DNA of 64,000 nucleotides from Marisa cornuarietis (taxonomy: Eukaryota; Mollusca; Gastropoda; Architaenioglossa; Ampullariidae): assembly GCA_004794655.1 (NCBI GenBank), contig SMMW01000001.1, positions 2,418,001-2,482,000 of the forward strand, given 5' to 3'. Shown here piece by piece: positions 11,214 to 22,160 of this stretch (positions are counted from its first letter, which is position 1; every line of letters begins with the position of its first letter). Made by a program: the position numbers and the translations under genes. The notes under the pieces are model-generated. The model made no database searches. It was not told the origin of the DNA and worked only from the letters and a program-made list of their open reading frames with translations.

Positions 11214-11953
11214 CTGGGCTACCTGCTTTGCTGTGAGGTAGCCTCAGATGTTGGTGTAAAACACCCTTTGCCCTCTTGTGTCTGTTTTACTCTTAGGTCA
11301 CATTTAAAAAAAAACAAAATAAATATTTTAATTTAAAAAAAGAACTAGCATGTTCGATATATACATTTAGCTGAAATATGGTATATTTAGAGGGTGGTTT
11401 GTAAAATTTCAAGCATTTCTGTCAAATACTAGTCAGGATACAAATGATAGCTAGATTGACCTAAATTATCCTCTTAATAGGTTTTTAAAGCAAGCATGTG
11501 AAGGAGAGTGTAAGGAATTTGTTAGTTTTAAAATATGCCAGTTGTAAAATACATATATCAAAAGTGACCTTATCCAAAATTACACAGTAAGACTTAAGTA
11601 CATTTGTAATTTGCGTTTAGTTAATCAAAAAGCAGATGTAAACAATTTATGTCAGTGATTCTGCAAGACAAATATAACATTTTTCAAATTGAAAAATAAA
11701 CATAATTTATAATAATTAGTATTCATTTTATGAAATGGAAATAATGTAAAACATCCATATGCAATAAATATTTATTACCCTCTGTATCTCCTCTATGAAT
11801 AAACAATATACATGATGAATTTGTTTCATGTACACAAAACATACAATGACATACAAGTCAGATCATCTAAAGATATTGCTCTTGTTGTTGGTTTTTTTTT
11901 GTACCAAATGTCCAAGAAAACTTATCATTTGTATATTTGTTAAGAAACTTGGA
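11214..11953 (-). other. ISCA2: ISCA2 3' flank, probable 3' UTR
   Basis: AT-rich sequence without coding frames. On the minus strand an AATAAA at 11776-11771 lies about 180 bases after the ISCA2 stop and is the likeliest poly-A signal. Confidence 0.4.
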
Positions 11954-13156
11954 TCACAGCTTGACAGAGAAGGAAGCACCACATGAACAACCTTGCTCAG
12001 CACGAGGATTGTTGATGACACGAAATGCTGACCGTATAAGTTCTGCATGGTAATCCACAGTTGACCCACGCACATATTCGAGAGATTCTGTATCTATTAC
12101 CACACATACTCCATCCTTTTCAAATACTCTGCAACAGCAAAAGTAAAACTTACATATAAAATCATGTAAAGGCAGGTTTAATAAAGCAGTTATTACAAAA
12201 TAAAAAACAAATAGCATTTTTGAACTGGGAAACAATGAGATATATTAAATGCTCCTTTTAAGAAAGATGCATCTCTTTTTCTATACCTATATTCACCGGT
12301 ATCTTTTCTATATCTATGACCTGCCCTTAGAGAAAAAGGTAACAAGAAAAAAACTGCTGACTGACTGTAGTAAACTTTTAATGTTATTACAAGCACCTGT
12401 CATCTTCCTTCACTTCTTTGTCCAAGTCAAACTTGTACTGAAAGCCAGAACAGCCACCCCCCTCAACAACAATTCGCAAGAATGACTTGTCATCTTTTGT
12501 AATGGTTTTCAATTGCTGAAATCACAAAGTCATTCTACATTACAGGCTTGTATATGTAGATAGTAATGGGCATGCATTACAATTTTTTTTCAGTGCACAA
12601 ATTTTACAGAAGTTAACTTTTTGCCAAGTTATTGCAAACTGCCTGAGATAATTTATCACGTATTATATCATGAGGACACCATATACACAAGACATAAATA
12701 CACAAATGTTGGATTTTAGTTCAAAGCATTCACTAGACAACACAGTGCTGAAGTTATAATTCTTCCCAAACACTACAAAACCTTAACATTGGATTCAAAC
12801 AAACAGACATTGACTAATAACTAATAATGGCTCCAAAATATGGTGAACATACTTGCTGCTACAGCAGTCACTCATTCACATTTTAACGTTACCACATACC
12901 CTAAAAATGCCATAAGCATCCTTCATTTAAAAGTGCTGATGACAAAGATTTAGCAAACATTAATAAAAAAAAAATAAAATCAATACAAGAAGTGACCACT
13001 ATGAGTTTCACCTTAACACAGCTATCACTGAGTATTAAATCACTCTGGGGAGGTAGTTCGTGTGGCTGTGTCTGGCTTTCTGTAGCTGAAGATTTTTTCC
13101 GTGATGAATGCTGGATTGCCTGTTGCATTGCCTTCCATACTGCGAAGGTTAGAACC
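11954..13156 (-). CDS. ISCA2: Iron-sulfur cluster assembly 2 homolog, mitochondrial (three exons seen, 5' exon unresolved)
   Basis: Exons on the minus strand are 13156-13012, 12515-12397 and 12128-11954 (stop TGA at 11956-11954), with GT/AG junctions and consistent phases. The A-type carrier fold is plain: [14 protein letters not shown], then [17 protein letters not shown] with the first ligand cysteine, [19 protein letters not shown], and [20 protein letters not shown] with the CxC pair. Family role: with ISCA1 and IBA57 it builds [4Fe-4S] clusters in the mitochondrial matrix. An in-frame ATG at 13128 would give 136 residues with a basic, Ser/Gln-rich N-terminus that could serve as targeting peptide (human 154). 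Alternatively an upstream exon in 13.86-14.16 kb supplies the start. A second possible acceptor lies at 13139/13140. Confidence 0.9.
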
Positions 13157-13284
13157 CTAAGAATGACATAACTGTTATAATTATGTGATTTTTTTAAAAA
13201 TATGGGATACGACAATTTAGATTTTAGTTTTCTTATTTGAAATTGAAAGTTGATGAAAATTTTGTGAATCATATATGCATATCA

Positions 13285-13350
13285 TCTCTTTAAAGCACTC
13301 TGTGCAAATCACTGGAAAAGCGCTATAAATGTTCATTATTATCATAATAA
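13285..13350 (+). repeat. LINE/SINE 3'-tail fragment ending in ATT repeats
   Basis: The segment aaagcgctataaatg followed by attattatcataataatt has the form of a dispersed element tail. Comparable tails lie at 19470-19560 and 28377-28440 on the minus strand. Confidence 0.45.
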
Positions 13351-13627
13351 TTATCAGAACGATCCTTTTCTATTAAAGGTAATAAATGTAACACATACTA
13401 ATAAATAATATGTAACTGAATAAAATAATTAAGCGTGAATCGTGAAAGAAATTCTGCAAATATAAATTCAATAAGAATCTTTAAAAAAAATGGTCAGAAT
13501 GGATGTACGCATACACTAAACATGGTCAAAACATTGAGGGAAGGTCATAGCAGGCCAATACAACAACTTTAATACTGGAGGACATTTGTATTTGTTTTTC
13601 AAAGGCAAAATGGAGTGAAAGGAACAG

Positions 13628-13808
13628 CTTTGATATAGGAGGGCAACGTGACGGTCCTAACAGAAATGGCTCGCGGCATTTGTCGTCTGCTCGCTCCATT
13701 CAATTGCCCAATTGTAGGCCTACCTAATAAACTAACCCTAACCCTAATCCAAACCCTAACCCTAACCCCAAACAGCCTATGACGTCACGTTGCCCCCCTA
13801 TATCAAAG
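13628..13808. mobile_element. 181-bp TIR element (MITE) containing telomere-like repeats
   Basis: The 26-bp ends match at 25 of 26 positions in inverted orientation: left 13628-13653 beginning CTTTGATATAGG, right 13783-13808 ending CCTATATCAAAG. Inside, at about 13733-13769, are several CCCTAA units, the animal telomere repeat on its C strand. A perfect TGACGTCA lies next to the right end. No clear target duplication was found. Confidence 0.7.
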
Positions 13809-13859
13809 TTCTGCCGAGTGAAACAATGACATCTCTGGCAAACTTAAACATGGACTTGC

Positions 13860-14162
13860 TAACCTTGGACTAGAAGGTAAAAGTCGAAGGCTTTTATAAA
13901 CACGGGCCATGTCTGATCCGCCGGAAGAACTCTTGTTAAAAAGAGTACAGATGAAGCCCTCGTCCTGGTAACAACAATAGCGTTAGGGCAACGCTCACTT
14001 CGCCGGAGCAGGCTTCTCGCTCCAGAAGGATCGCCTGACGTTTTACGCCTTTTCTTTTCCAGCACACAACCCTCTCTGAGGGCTTGTCAACATTCAGTGA
14101 AAGAATTCTCTGATTTGTTGAGGAAGAAACGGTATCTCGAGGAACTGTCATGGCCACGCTCC
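13860..14162 (-). promoter_or_regulatory. ISCA2: Probable ISCA2 promoter / 5' exon region
   Basis: A GC-richer island upstream of ISCA2 has two minus-strand ATGs (14162 and 14151) and several GT sites, but none joins the 13156 acceptor in phase with a good donor. It may hold a non-coding first exon. Confidence 0.35.
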
Positions 14163-15160
14163 ATCTTTACGCCGACAGTCCGATGATGCAAAAAATAAAA
14201 TTAAACATTTTTAAAAACTTAGTTGCTAAATCGTCATATCTGTTGTTAAAATGAACTGTTGCATGGTATATTCACATCCACCGATGTATTTCAAAAATCT
14301 CTGAACCTCCGGCGTTTCGTCTCATGCGCGCGTGCGTGTTCGTGTGCATCGTGTGCGTGTGCTTTTTAGAGCTTTGAGAGAGATCTCACAGATATCTGAT
14401 ATGTGTTATGTCAGTTGATGTATGACAGACTGGGCCACTGGGGACTGGAACATTCATTGTCAACACGAATATTCCCGTTTCTGTTAGAAGAGTTCATTTG
14501 CATAAAGAAATTTATAAATAAATATTTATCGTTTTGATGGACTGAAATTAACCTATTGACGGTGATAGTAGTTGAAGAAAAATCGTTATAGGTGCGATGA
14601 CATCGGGCAAAATACTATTTTTAAAAAGTGGCAGTTTGAGCGGGAATTTTACGGATGAGAAATTTTGTGGGTAGACAGGTGTCTGTACAATGCCGTCATA
14701 ATGACGCCGCCGTTATAGTGGGATTGACCTCTTGCCGATGACTTATCAGGGTGACGCTGTAGGTAGTGCAGTCTTATCGCGAAGCCCTGTTGATCAGATT
14801 ACTTATGCACTGTATGCTTGTCTCTGAATTGTAGCCAGACCTTTCATACTAGAAAAGGCGGTGCCATAGCCAGATATATGATTGACCGATAGCCAGTCTT
14901 TATAGTAACTTCTCGCTTGGTCGGACACGAACAGCGCTACGGTTTCTGTTCGTTCAGCGCGTCGGCTAAACTGTCAGCAACTGTAACAGACAGCTAAAAC
15001 CCTGATGCCAATAAAGCTCTGTTATTTTTTAACCCCAAAAGTAATATGATAAGCGCAAGCGTTTTTATACATAAACAAATAACACAGAACAGGGCATCTA
15101 AAGACACTAATTCAGAAAAGACACATTAAGAATAAAGACGACGTGTGGGCATTTTTGCGT
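14163..15160. other. Non-coding, nothing recognised
   Basis: No coding frame or element recognised. A short alternating TG/CG stretch lies near 14322-14362. Confidence 0.45.
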
Positions 15161-15161
15161 T

Positions 15162-15246
<85 letters not shown>

Positions 15247-15316
15247 CAAGTTTGTATGACATTTGAACTGACTCCAACTACGGCTGGAACAACAGGCAGT
15301 TCGTATATGTGTGTGT

Positions 15317-15351
<35 letters not shown>
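15161..15351. repeat. (AT)n-(GT)n compound microsatellite
   Basis: AT units at 15162-15184 pass directly into about 30 GT units (15184-15245). A 60-base unique spacer separates these from a second GT run at 15306-15350. Open frames here are artefacts of the repeat. Confidence 0.9.
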
Positions 15352-15352
<1 letters not shown>

Positions 15353-16696
15353 GAACTCGCGTGCGTGCGTACGTGAGTACATGCGAGCACATTGAATAGA
15401 CAGAGGAAGAGAGCAAGTCACTATGATTCAATTTCAAGCAATGTTTACAAAAGTGAGAAAAAAAAACCGTCAGTCATTCTTCTAGCACGACTGTCATTTT
15501 AAGCATTGTTAACATCCCCTGCTCCCACACTGGGTCCCTTAGATTACGTCAGATCGGCTTCTATATAGATATATGCACGGATGTCTCATCGGATCTACAG
15601 TTAGGGACTTAAGGAGAAGGGGAAGGCGGTTTTATTGAGATGTATAGTTGGTTCATGGTGATATTTACAACACGAGGATGGGGCATACAAGGGAGTCTAT
15701 AAAAAATGCACATTGACATTCATCTTTGATGAGAGATGATTTATGCCCCTAAAGTAGGCCACCCAGGAGCTCACTGCCCTCACCAGGTAATAATTTCGGA
15801 GGTACCTGGCGTGAACAATGCTTAGGTGACTAGAGAACAAAATGCCATTTGTCAAACATGTAACGACACCGCGTGGTGACGAGAACGTCAGCACGCAGGA
15901 GTTGCATTGTCTCCTGGGCCGGGGCCTCCTACAAGACTGACACGTCACTGTTTTCAGGTTGTGACAAAATCACACAGAGCACGATTAGCTCTCAGCCCTA
16001 CCATTGTAAGAGAGTACTGACTCAAGGTCTATGGCGATCAACATAATGGAATCGATAAAGAAGTGTACAAAAACAACTCAGCTATTTTCACTATGAAAGA
16101 GAGAGAGTGAGAGGGAAAGAGAAAATGTGTGTGTGTGTGTGTGTGTGTGCGTGTTTTCATGTGTGCATGCGCGAGTACGCGTTTTCGTGCACGTTTGAGC
16201 GCTAGTCAATCCCCCTACCATTCCAGGTAGTTTTTCTCTACAAAAAACTTTTGTTACGTTCTTTCCGTAGCAGAAATTGAGGGTGTAGGAGGCGATAAAT
16301 CACCATTTCAATTTTTTATGCTCAAAAATTCAAAAGTACATTAAAAAAGGAAAAACTTTCACAGTTTAATGCGTGCCCACAGAATATCATTTGCAACTGT
16401 ATTGTCTAATTTAATGTGTAAGATGCCAAAAATTAAAATAAAAGCTTCTTCTCCCATCAACACCACATCGCAAGTGATTCTCGATGACCTCGACATTGTG
16501 TCAGGTTGATCCACATCTAGCATCCTGTGCGGTGCACGTACAAACAGTTATATATGTGTGGAGAGGAATATCTCTCCTATTCGTTATCAAGCATCTGCTG
16601 GAATTTTTCTTTGAACACGAGGGCAATACTGTGAAGACTGGACTGTGGCGCACATGAAAGGGGCATGAAATGCATGATACAGACACATGGAGCAGA
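15352..16696. other. Non-coding with scattered microsatellites
   Basis: Contains a short GA run and a (GT)n run around 16100-16150. No gene recognised. Confidence 0.45.
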
Positions 16697-16993
16697 AACA
16701 GGTTTGAACTGTCTGATAGCCACGTAAAACAGGTCTGAAATGTCTGATAGCCACGTAAAACAGGTCTGAAATGTCTGATAGCCACGTAAAACAAGTCTGA
16801 AATGTCTGATAGCCACGTAAAACAAGTCTGAAATGTCTGATAGCCACGTAAAACAAGTCTGAAATGTCTGATAGCCACGTAAAACAAGTCTGAAATGTCT
16901 GATAGCCACGTAAAACAAGTTTGAAATGTCTGATAGCCACGTAAAACAAGTCTGAAATGTCTGATAGCCACGTAAAACAAGTCTGAAATGTCG
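16697..16993. repeat. 31-bp minisatellite, about 9.5 units
   Basis: The unit runs from gccacgt through aaaacaagtctgaaatgtctgata, and gccacgt recurs exactly every 31 bases from 16719 to 16967. Units are nearly identical: the first two have cagg for caag, and a c/t change occurs near 16920. Because 31 is not a multiple of three, all three minus frames stay open with a 31-residue period; these are not genes. Confidence 0.92.
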
Positions 16994-17629
16994 GGCACAG
17001 ACACGAGGCATGCTCTATATTTTTAGATTAGATTAAGAGATCGCTTACAGGAAGTTTCCAAACATTGCCGTCAACCTCTCATTCTTTTAAGACTGGCGAT
17101 CGATAACAAGAACATTTCACTGACTGTCATTCACGTGCACTATGTTTTTTTTTTAATGCAAAAAATAACCAATACGATGTCGCCCTTAAAGAGATTTGAA
17201 TGACAACCGAGTAAGTCATTCAGGACAGACAAATACACTGTCACTGAACAAATATTTGAACATTAAACAAAAGATTCTCTGATTTCGATCGAAGACCGAA
17301 GCTCAAAGACGCACAAAGGCTACCCAGGACACACAGCATTTCCATTAGGGAAAGAAAGGTTTCCAGGATACCACCCACACAATATGACTGGTCTAGATTA
17401 AGTGCAAACACATCTGGGTTCAAATGCTTATTCCATTGCTTTAAATGCTGAGAAGGAGAATTTAAGCATTTAACAAACACGAAACTACATGTATTTCAGA
17501 TATAAGCACAACTTCTGTTCAAAAATACAAGAGATCGAACGCAGTCGCTATTAGGTCCTGGGGCCAGCAATTTGTACACGAAATATCTGACTACTTCCAA
17601 AAAGATTCTTTTGGTGATCATAAAATCTT
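16994..17629. other. Non-coding, nothing recognised
   Basis: No supported gene or element was seen between the minisatellite and the LINE fragment. Confidence 0.45.
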
Positions 17630-18418
17630 TGCTAAGCAGCCTTTGCTTTGCTGACGACATCGATCTGATGGCAGGCAGTAATGACGAGTTGTAAGCTCTC
17701 ACAGATAGCCTCGCGATAAGTGCGAGCGTATATGGCATGGACATCAGCACTGGTAAAAACAAAACAATAAAGAACACTGTCGGACAGTCAAAAGCAGGGA
17801 TCCAATTGAATGGTTTGAAACTTCAGGAAGTGCAGAATTTCAAGTACCTGGGATGGCAGTTACAAAGCGGACATTCGTCAAAGAATCACAGCAGCAACGG
17901 CAGCAATGGCGAGGCTGAACAAGCTATGGGACAGCAGGAGTATCAGTTCGAGAACAAATACAAGCTATACCAGTCCCTGGTCACTCCCATTTCGCTGTAC
18001 AGCTGCAAAACTTGGACCCTGCTGACTGATATGGAGAGAAAGATCCAGGTATTCGAGACGAAGTGCCTCCGGAGACTGCTCCATATCTCATACAGGGAGC
18101 AGAAGTCAAACGAATTCGCTGCAGTCTGGTCACCGTCCTGATCGGTTCCCCAGAGCCTCTGCTCGCCACCGTCAAGAGGTGGAAATTGGTTTGGTTCGGG
18201 CATGTTGGTCGATAGAATACATTGCCAGTCTTCAAAGGATGGGTTGGGATAGGACGTCGACAAGGCAAACAAAAAAGGGTGCCTGAGAAACATCAAGAAG
18301 TAGACAGGCCGCCAGTTGGATGACCTACTGGAAGGGGCACAGGATAGGCCCAACTGGCGAGCCTAAACCCAGTTTGCTGCAACTCATGATGTCCACCAAA
18401 GACTGGAAACAGTTAAGG
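17630..18418 (+). mobile_element. LINE reverse transcriptase fragment, C-terminal half
   Basis: The plus strand reads SLCFADDIDLMAGS with an intact FADD box, a stop, then SASVYGMDIST, LKLQEVQNFKYLGW, SLVTPISLYSCKTWTLL and FETKCLRRLLHISY. After a frameshift near 18120 it reads LLATVKRWKLVWFGHVGR, and later DDLLEGAQDRPNWRA. It is truncated upstream and broken by stops. The family differs from the 693-2330 copy in sequence. The reading ends in a GA microsatellite. Confidence 0.8.
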
Positions 18419-18449
18419 GAGAGAGAAAGAGAGAAAGAGAGAGAGAGAC
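18419..18449. repeat. (GA)n microsatellite
   Basis: Gag/aaag repeats directly follow the LINE fragment, as often seen at LINE 3' ends. Confidence 0.8.
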
Positions 18450-19468
18450 TGATTTTTTGAATGGTCGTCTTGAGAAATTGTCACGCCGTAGGTTCACTGT
18501 TACAACTGATAACAACATGGCGCCGACTGCTCGAGTCCTATTGTCTGGCTGTCTGTGTTTGCCTTTTCTGTGAGCAAGATCTCCGAACAGGCTTACAAAT
18601 CTTGCTGTGAATCTCTTTCTGGGTGTGTTTTCTCATTTTATTGCGGATTTCTCCCATGTTTTTGATTCTTTAATCTACATTTTCGAACGCTGGATAATCT
18701 TCGTTTGGATCTACAAACTGCCACTTGATTCGTTTTTGATGTGGTCACTGGCAGCTATGACATCAATCAACATCGTCTTTGTTGGACACGTTTGCCACTT
18801 CTGATGGCGATTGCAAATGTTCTGGAAACCATGGGTTTTTCTTAGCTTCTGGTTTTCATTCGTGAAGTTCTTCATCATTTCACAGCTTTGATCTTTTACG
18901 ACAGGGGTTGCTATGGTGACTGCTGTGCGTCGATCAATTTGCATCAAACACTAAGACAGCTAGCGCTTGTTAACCTATCAGTCAGCTTGCACGCGTGTTT
19001 GTGTAGGTGTGTTTGTGGGTGTGTTAGTGCATGCGAAGAGTAGTCATGCTCACACGCCTTTATATGACTTTCCAGGTGACAGCATTGGTCACTGGGAGCT
19101 AAACCATGGTTCCAGTCAATGGGCAAGACTAGAGAGCCTTATAATCCACTCCTCTGTTCTGATATTAAAGTAATACAAACACTGAAATGCCCACAACTGG
19201 AAGTTTCGGTTCACCAAGCACAGTTAAATCAGCGTTGCTATACTAGTCTATGAGCAAAAACACTGGCCGTTTGACACCGTCACACAACTGTCGGGCTCAA
19301 TCCCATGCAGCACTCGTGTGTTGTAGTGCTACGCGGAGCTTTGCCTTTAGCTGTCATTATTATACTTACACGTAAGAAAGAAAAATTGCAAAAAAAAAAA
19401 AACCCCAAGCGAAAGAAGCAAAGAAAAACAAAATAATAAGAGCAATTGCCATGGTAATGGTAATGACG
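18450..19468. other. Non-coding, nothing recognised
   Basis: No supported gene. A short GT-rich stretch lies near 18995-19025. Confidence 0.45.
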
Positions 19469-19560
19469 ATGGTTATAATAATAATAATAATAACAATAAT
19501 AGTGAAGATTTTTATAGCGCATATTCACACTCATAGAGAGCATGCTCTTAGCGCTTAAAA
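19469..19560 (-). repeat. LINE/SINE 3'-tail fragment with ATT repeats
   Basis: On the minus strand it reads taagcgctaagagcatgc, then gcgctataaaaatcttcac, then ATT repeats. This is the same layout as the tails at 13285 and 28377. Confidence 0.5.
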
Positions 19561-19689
19561 CGAGGAAGAGACGTGGACTAAGTAGACACAGAACAAAGGG
19601 GACGAAAGAAAACGACAGTACTGACGAAACAGAAAACAAAAGGTTTTGTAGTGGTTATTATTAAGATAAGCATTATGTAGTTGTTACAT

Positions 19690-20969
19690 AATGCATCAAG
19701 GCATAAGTACTACACACTGCATCATGGTGTGTGTACTACACACTACATCATGGTGTGAGTACTACACACTGCATCATGGTGTGAGTACTACACACTGCAT
19801 CATGGTGTATGTACTACACACTGCATCATGGTGTAAGTACTACACACTACATCATGGTGTATGTACAACACACTGCATCATGGTGTAAGTACTACACACT
19901 GCATCATGGTGTATGTACTACACACTGCAGCATGGTGTACGTACTACACACTGCAGCATGGTGTAAGTACTACACACTGCATCATGGTGTATGTACTACA
20001 CACTGCAGCATGGTGTACGTACTACACACTGCAGCATGGTGTATGTACTACACACTGCAGCATGGTGTATGTACTACACACTGCATCATGGTGTAAGTAC
20101 TACACACTGCATCATGGTGTACGTACTACACACTGCATCATGGTGTAGGTACTACACATTGCATCATGGTTAAGTACTACACACTGCATCATAGTGTACG
20201 TACTACACACTGCATCATGGTGTAAGTACTACACACTGCATCTTGGTGTATGTACTACACACTGCATCATGGTGTATGTACTACACACTGCATCATGGTG
20301 TAAGTACTACACACTGCATCATGGTGTATGTACTACACACTGCATCATGGTGTATGTACTACACACTGCATCATGGTGTAAGTACTACACACTGCATCAT
20401 GGTGTATGTACTACACACTGCATCATGGTGTAAGTACTACACACTGCATCATGGTGTATGTACTACACACTGCATCATGGTGTACGTACTACACACTGCA
20501 TCATGGTGTATGTACTACACACTGCATCATGGTGTAAGTACTACACACTGCATCATGGTGTACGTACTACACACTGCATCATGGTGTATGTACTACACAC
20601 TGCATCATGGTGTATGTACTACACACTGCATCATGGTGTAAGTACTACACACTGCATCATGGTGTACGTACTACACACTGCATCATGGTGTACGTACAAC
20701 ACACTGCATCATGGTGTATGTACTACACACTGCATCATGGTGTAAGTACTACACACTACATCATGGTGTATGTACAACACACTGCATCATGGTGTAAGTA
20801 CTACACACTGCATCATGGTGTATGTACTACACACTGCATCATGGTGTATGTACTACACACTGCAGCATGGTGTATGTACTACACACTGCATCATGGTGTA
20901 TGTACTACACACTACATCTTGGTGTATGTACTACACACTACATCTTGGTGTATGTACTACACACTGCAT
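19690..20969. repeat. 26-bp minisatellite, about 49 units
   Basis: The unit is tgta-N-gtactacacactgc followed by atcatgg, repeated without spacers for about 1.28 kb. The variable fifth base is a, t or c (rarely g). Further variants are gcagc for gcatc, acatc for gcatc, tacaac for tactac, and cttgg for catgg. A 78-base period keeps plus-strand frames open, giving false proteins rich in YYTLHHGV. Confidence 0.96.
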
Positions 20970-22014
20970 AAAGATTAGTAGTGCCAATGTCAACCGAATA
21001 CAGAACAGTAACACTTGTTTTTTCCAAGGGACATGCTTTAATAATTAAAATATAATTGATTGCTCAACGGTCACATATGTATGTATGTATGTGAGCGAGA
21101 GAGAGGATACATAACAGCCAGCAACAGTAACAGAGATAAAGGGAACAGACAGGTAACGCCACACAAGACCTTCATAATCATCCGTTTTCATTTCAGGCTG
21201 CTGCACATACCATGTTATCGAGATCAGAAAAGAAAACAACGATTTTCTGTGAGTTGCATTAAAACGCCGACTTGTCAAACTCGTTTTCAAAACTGATTGC
21301 ATCGTCTGTAAGAACCCGAATACAAAATGGACGCTAAACAGCAGGTAACAGCGACTTGGGGAACAGGTGTGCGTGACATCCAGCGACACAAGGCGACCTT
21401 CGATGACGGGTGACGTCTGCAGACGCCTGTAGCCTTGCCATCGCCAGCAACAACAGCAACAAGGCCCGCTGCGCGTGCACCACGTTTAGACTGGCGAGCG
21501 ATGAGTTCTGCACTTACAGCCACATAAGCACCTGGCGGAGCGCTAGCCGAACACCCGGTGGGCAGGTGATTACAGGGAGGCGTTAGAAGGAGGTATATAG
21601 CCAGGTGAAACAGTCTGCCGGCACGTCAGGTACGGGCCAACAACAAAGACCTGGATCAGGAGGGACCCTGGCTCAGGTAGAAATGGTTATTTCACAAACT
21701 TCTCTGTTGTCTCAGGACGTGACGTTGAAGTTAGAGAATTAGCACAAACTGCTGAATGCGCATTATCTTAAGATTATTCTCAGTAGGTGGGTAACTCATC
21801 GTCCGAAACTATTTGTGGAATTTTAGTACGGAAAGACAATTTTGAAAAGGTTTCTTGATTGCAGGTGTCGAGAATAATGTCTTGAAAATGATCACATAAA
21901 TACTTAAAGAACAGTACCACAGGAAGCAGAGTAAAAGATTTTACTGCTTCATAAATTTTTATATCGTTTTCATAGTTTTAGTAAAGGTCACCAGCTGTAT
22001 CTACTGTTGCTGGG
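20970..22014. other. Non-coding, nothing firm
   Basis: No supported gene. A TATATA with GC-rich flank occurs at about 21593, but no coding exon follows it. Confidence 0.4.
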
Positions 22015-22022
22015 AATATGTG

Positions 22023-22060
<38 letters not shown>

Positions 22061-22160
22061 CGCGAGAGAGACATTACTTCAACATGTATATGTATGTGTT
22101 ACTGCTAGTAGGAGCACTATGTGGAATTGCCCTTGTGGATAAATAAAGTTGTATTGTATG
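22015..22160 (+). mobile_element. 3' end of a LINE, same family as the host LINE at 3478-3715
   Basis: A (TG)n run passes into gtgcgtgcgcgagagag, then an AT-rich spacer with catgtatatgtatg, then ttactgctagtaggagcac and the ggaattgcccttgtggat tail. Order and wording match 3526-3715. Only the 3' end is present. Confidence 0.75.

Noticed and set aside
13733..13769. Telomere or chromosome-fusion point
   Set aside because: Only a few CCCTAA units, imperfect, and enclosed by TIRs of a small element; gene sequence continues on both sides.
16501..17011. Three overlapping minus frames of 120-167 codons
   Set aside because: All are produced by the 31-bp tandem repeat being open in every frame.
16697..20969. 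CRISPR-like arrays
   Set aside because: Repeats are in direct tandem with no spacers, in a eukaryotic genome. They are minisatellites.
19691..20978. Overlapping long plus-strand reading frames with Tyr/His/Cys-rich repeats
   Set aside because: They are translations of the 26-bp minisatellite in several frames. No start context, splice signals or non-repeat sequence support a gene.
21590..21600. TATATA element with GC-rich flank
   Set aside because: No start codon with a useful frame or donor follows on either strand.
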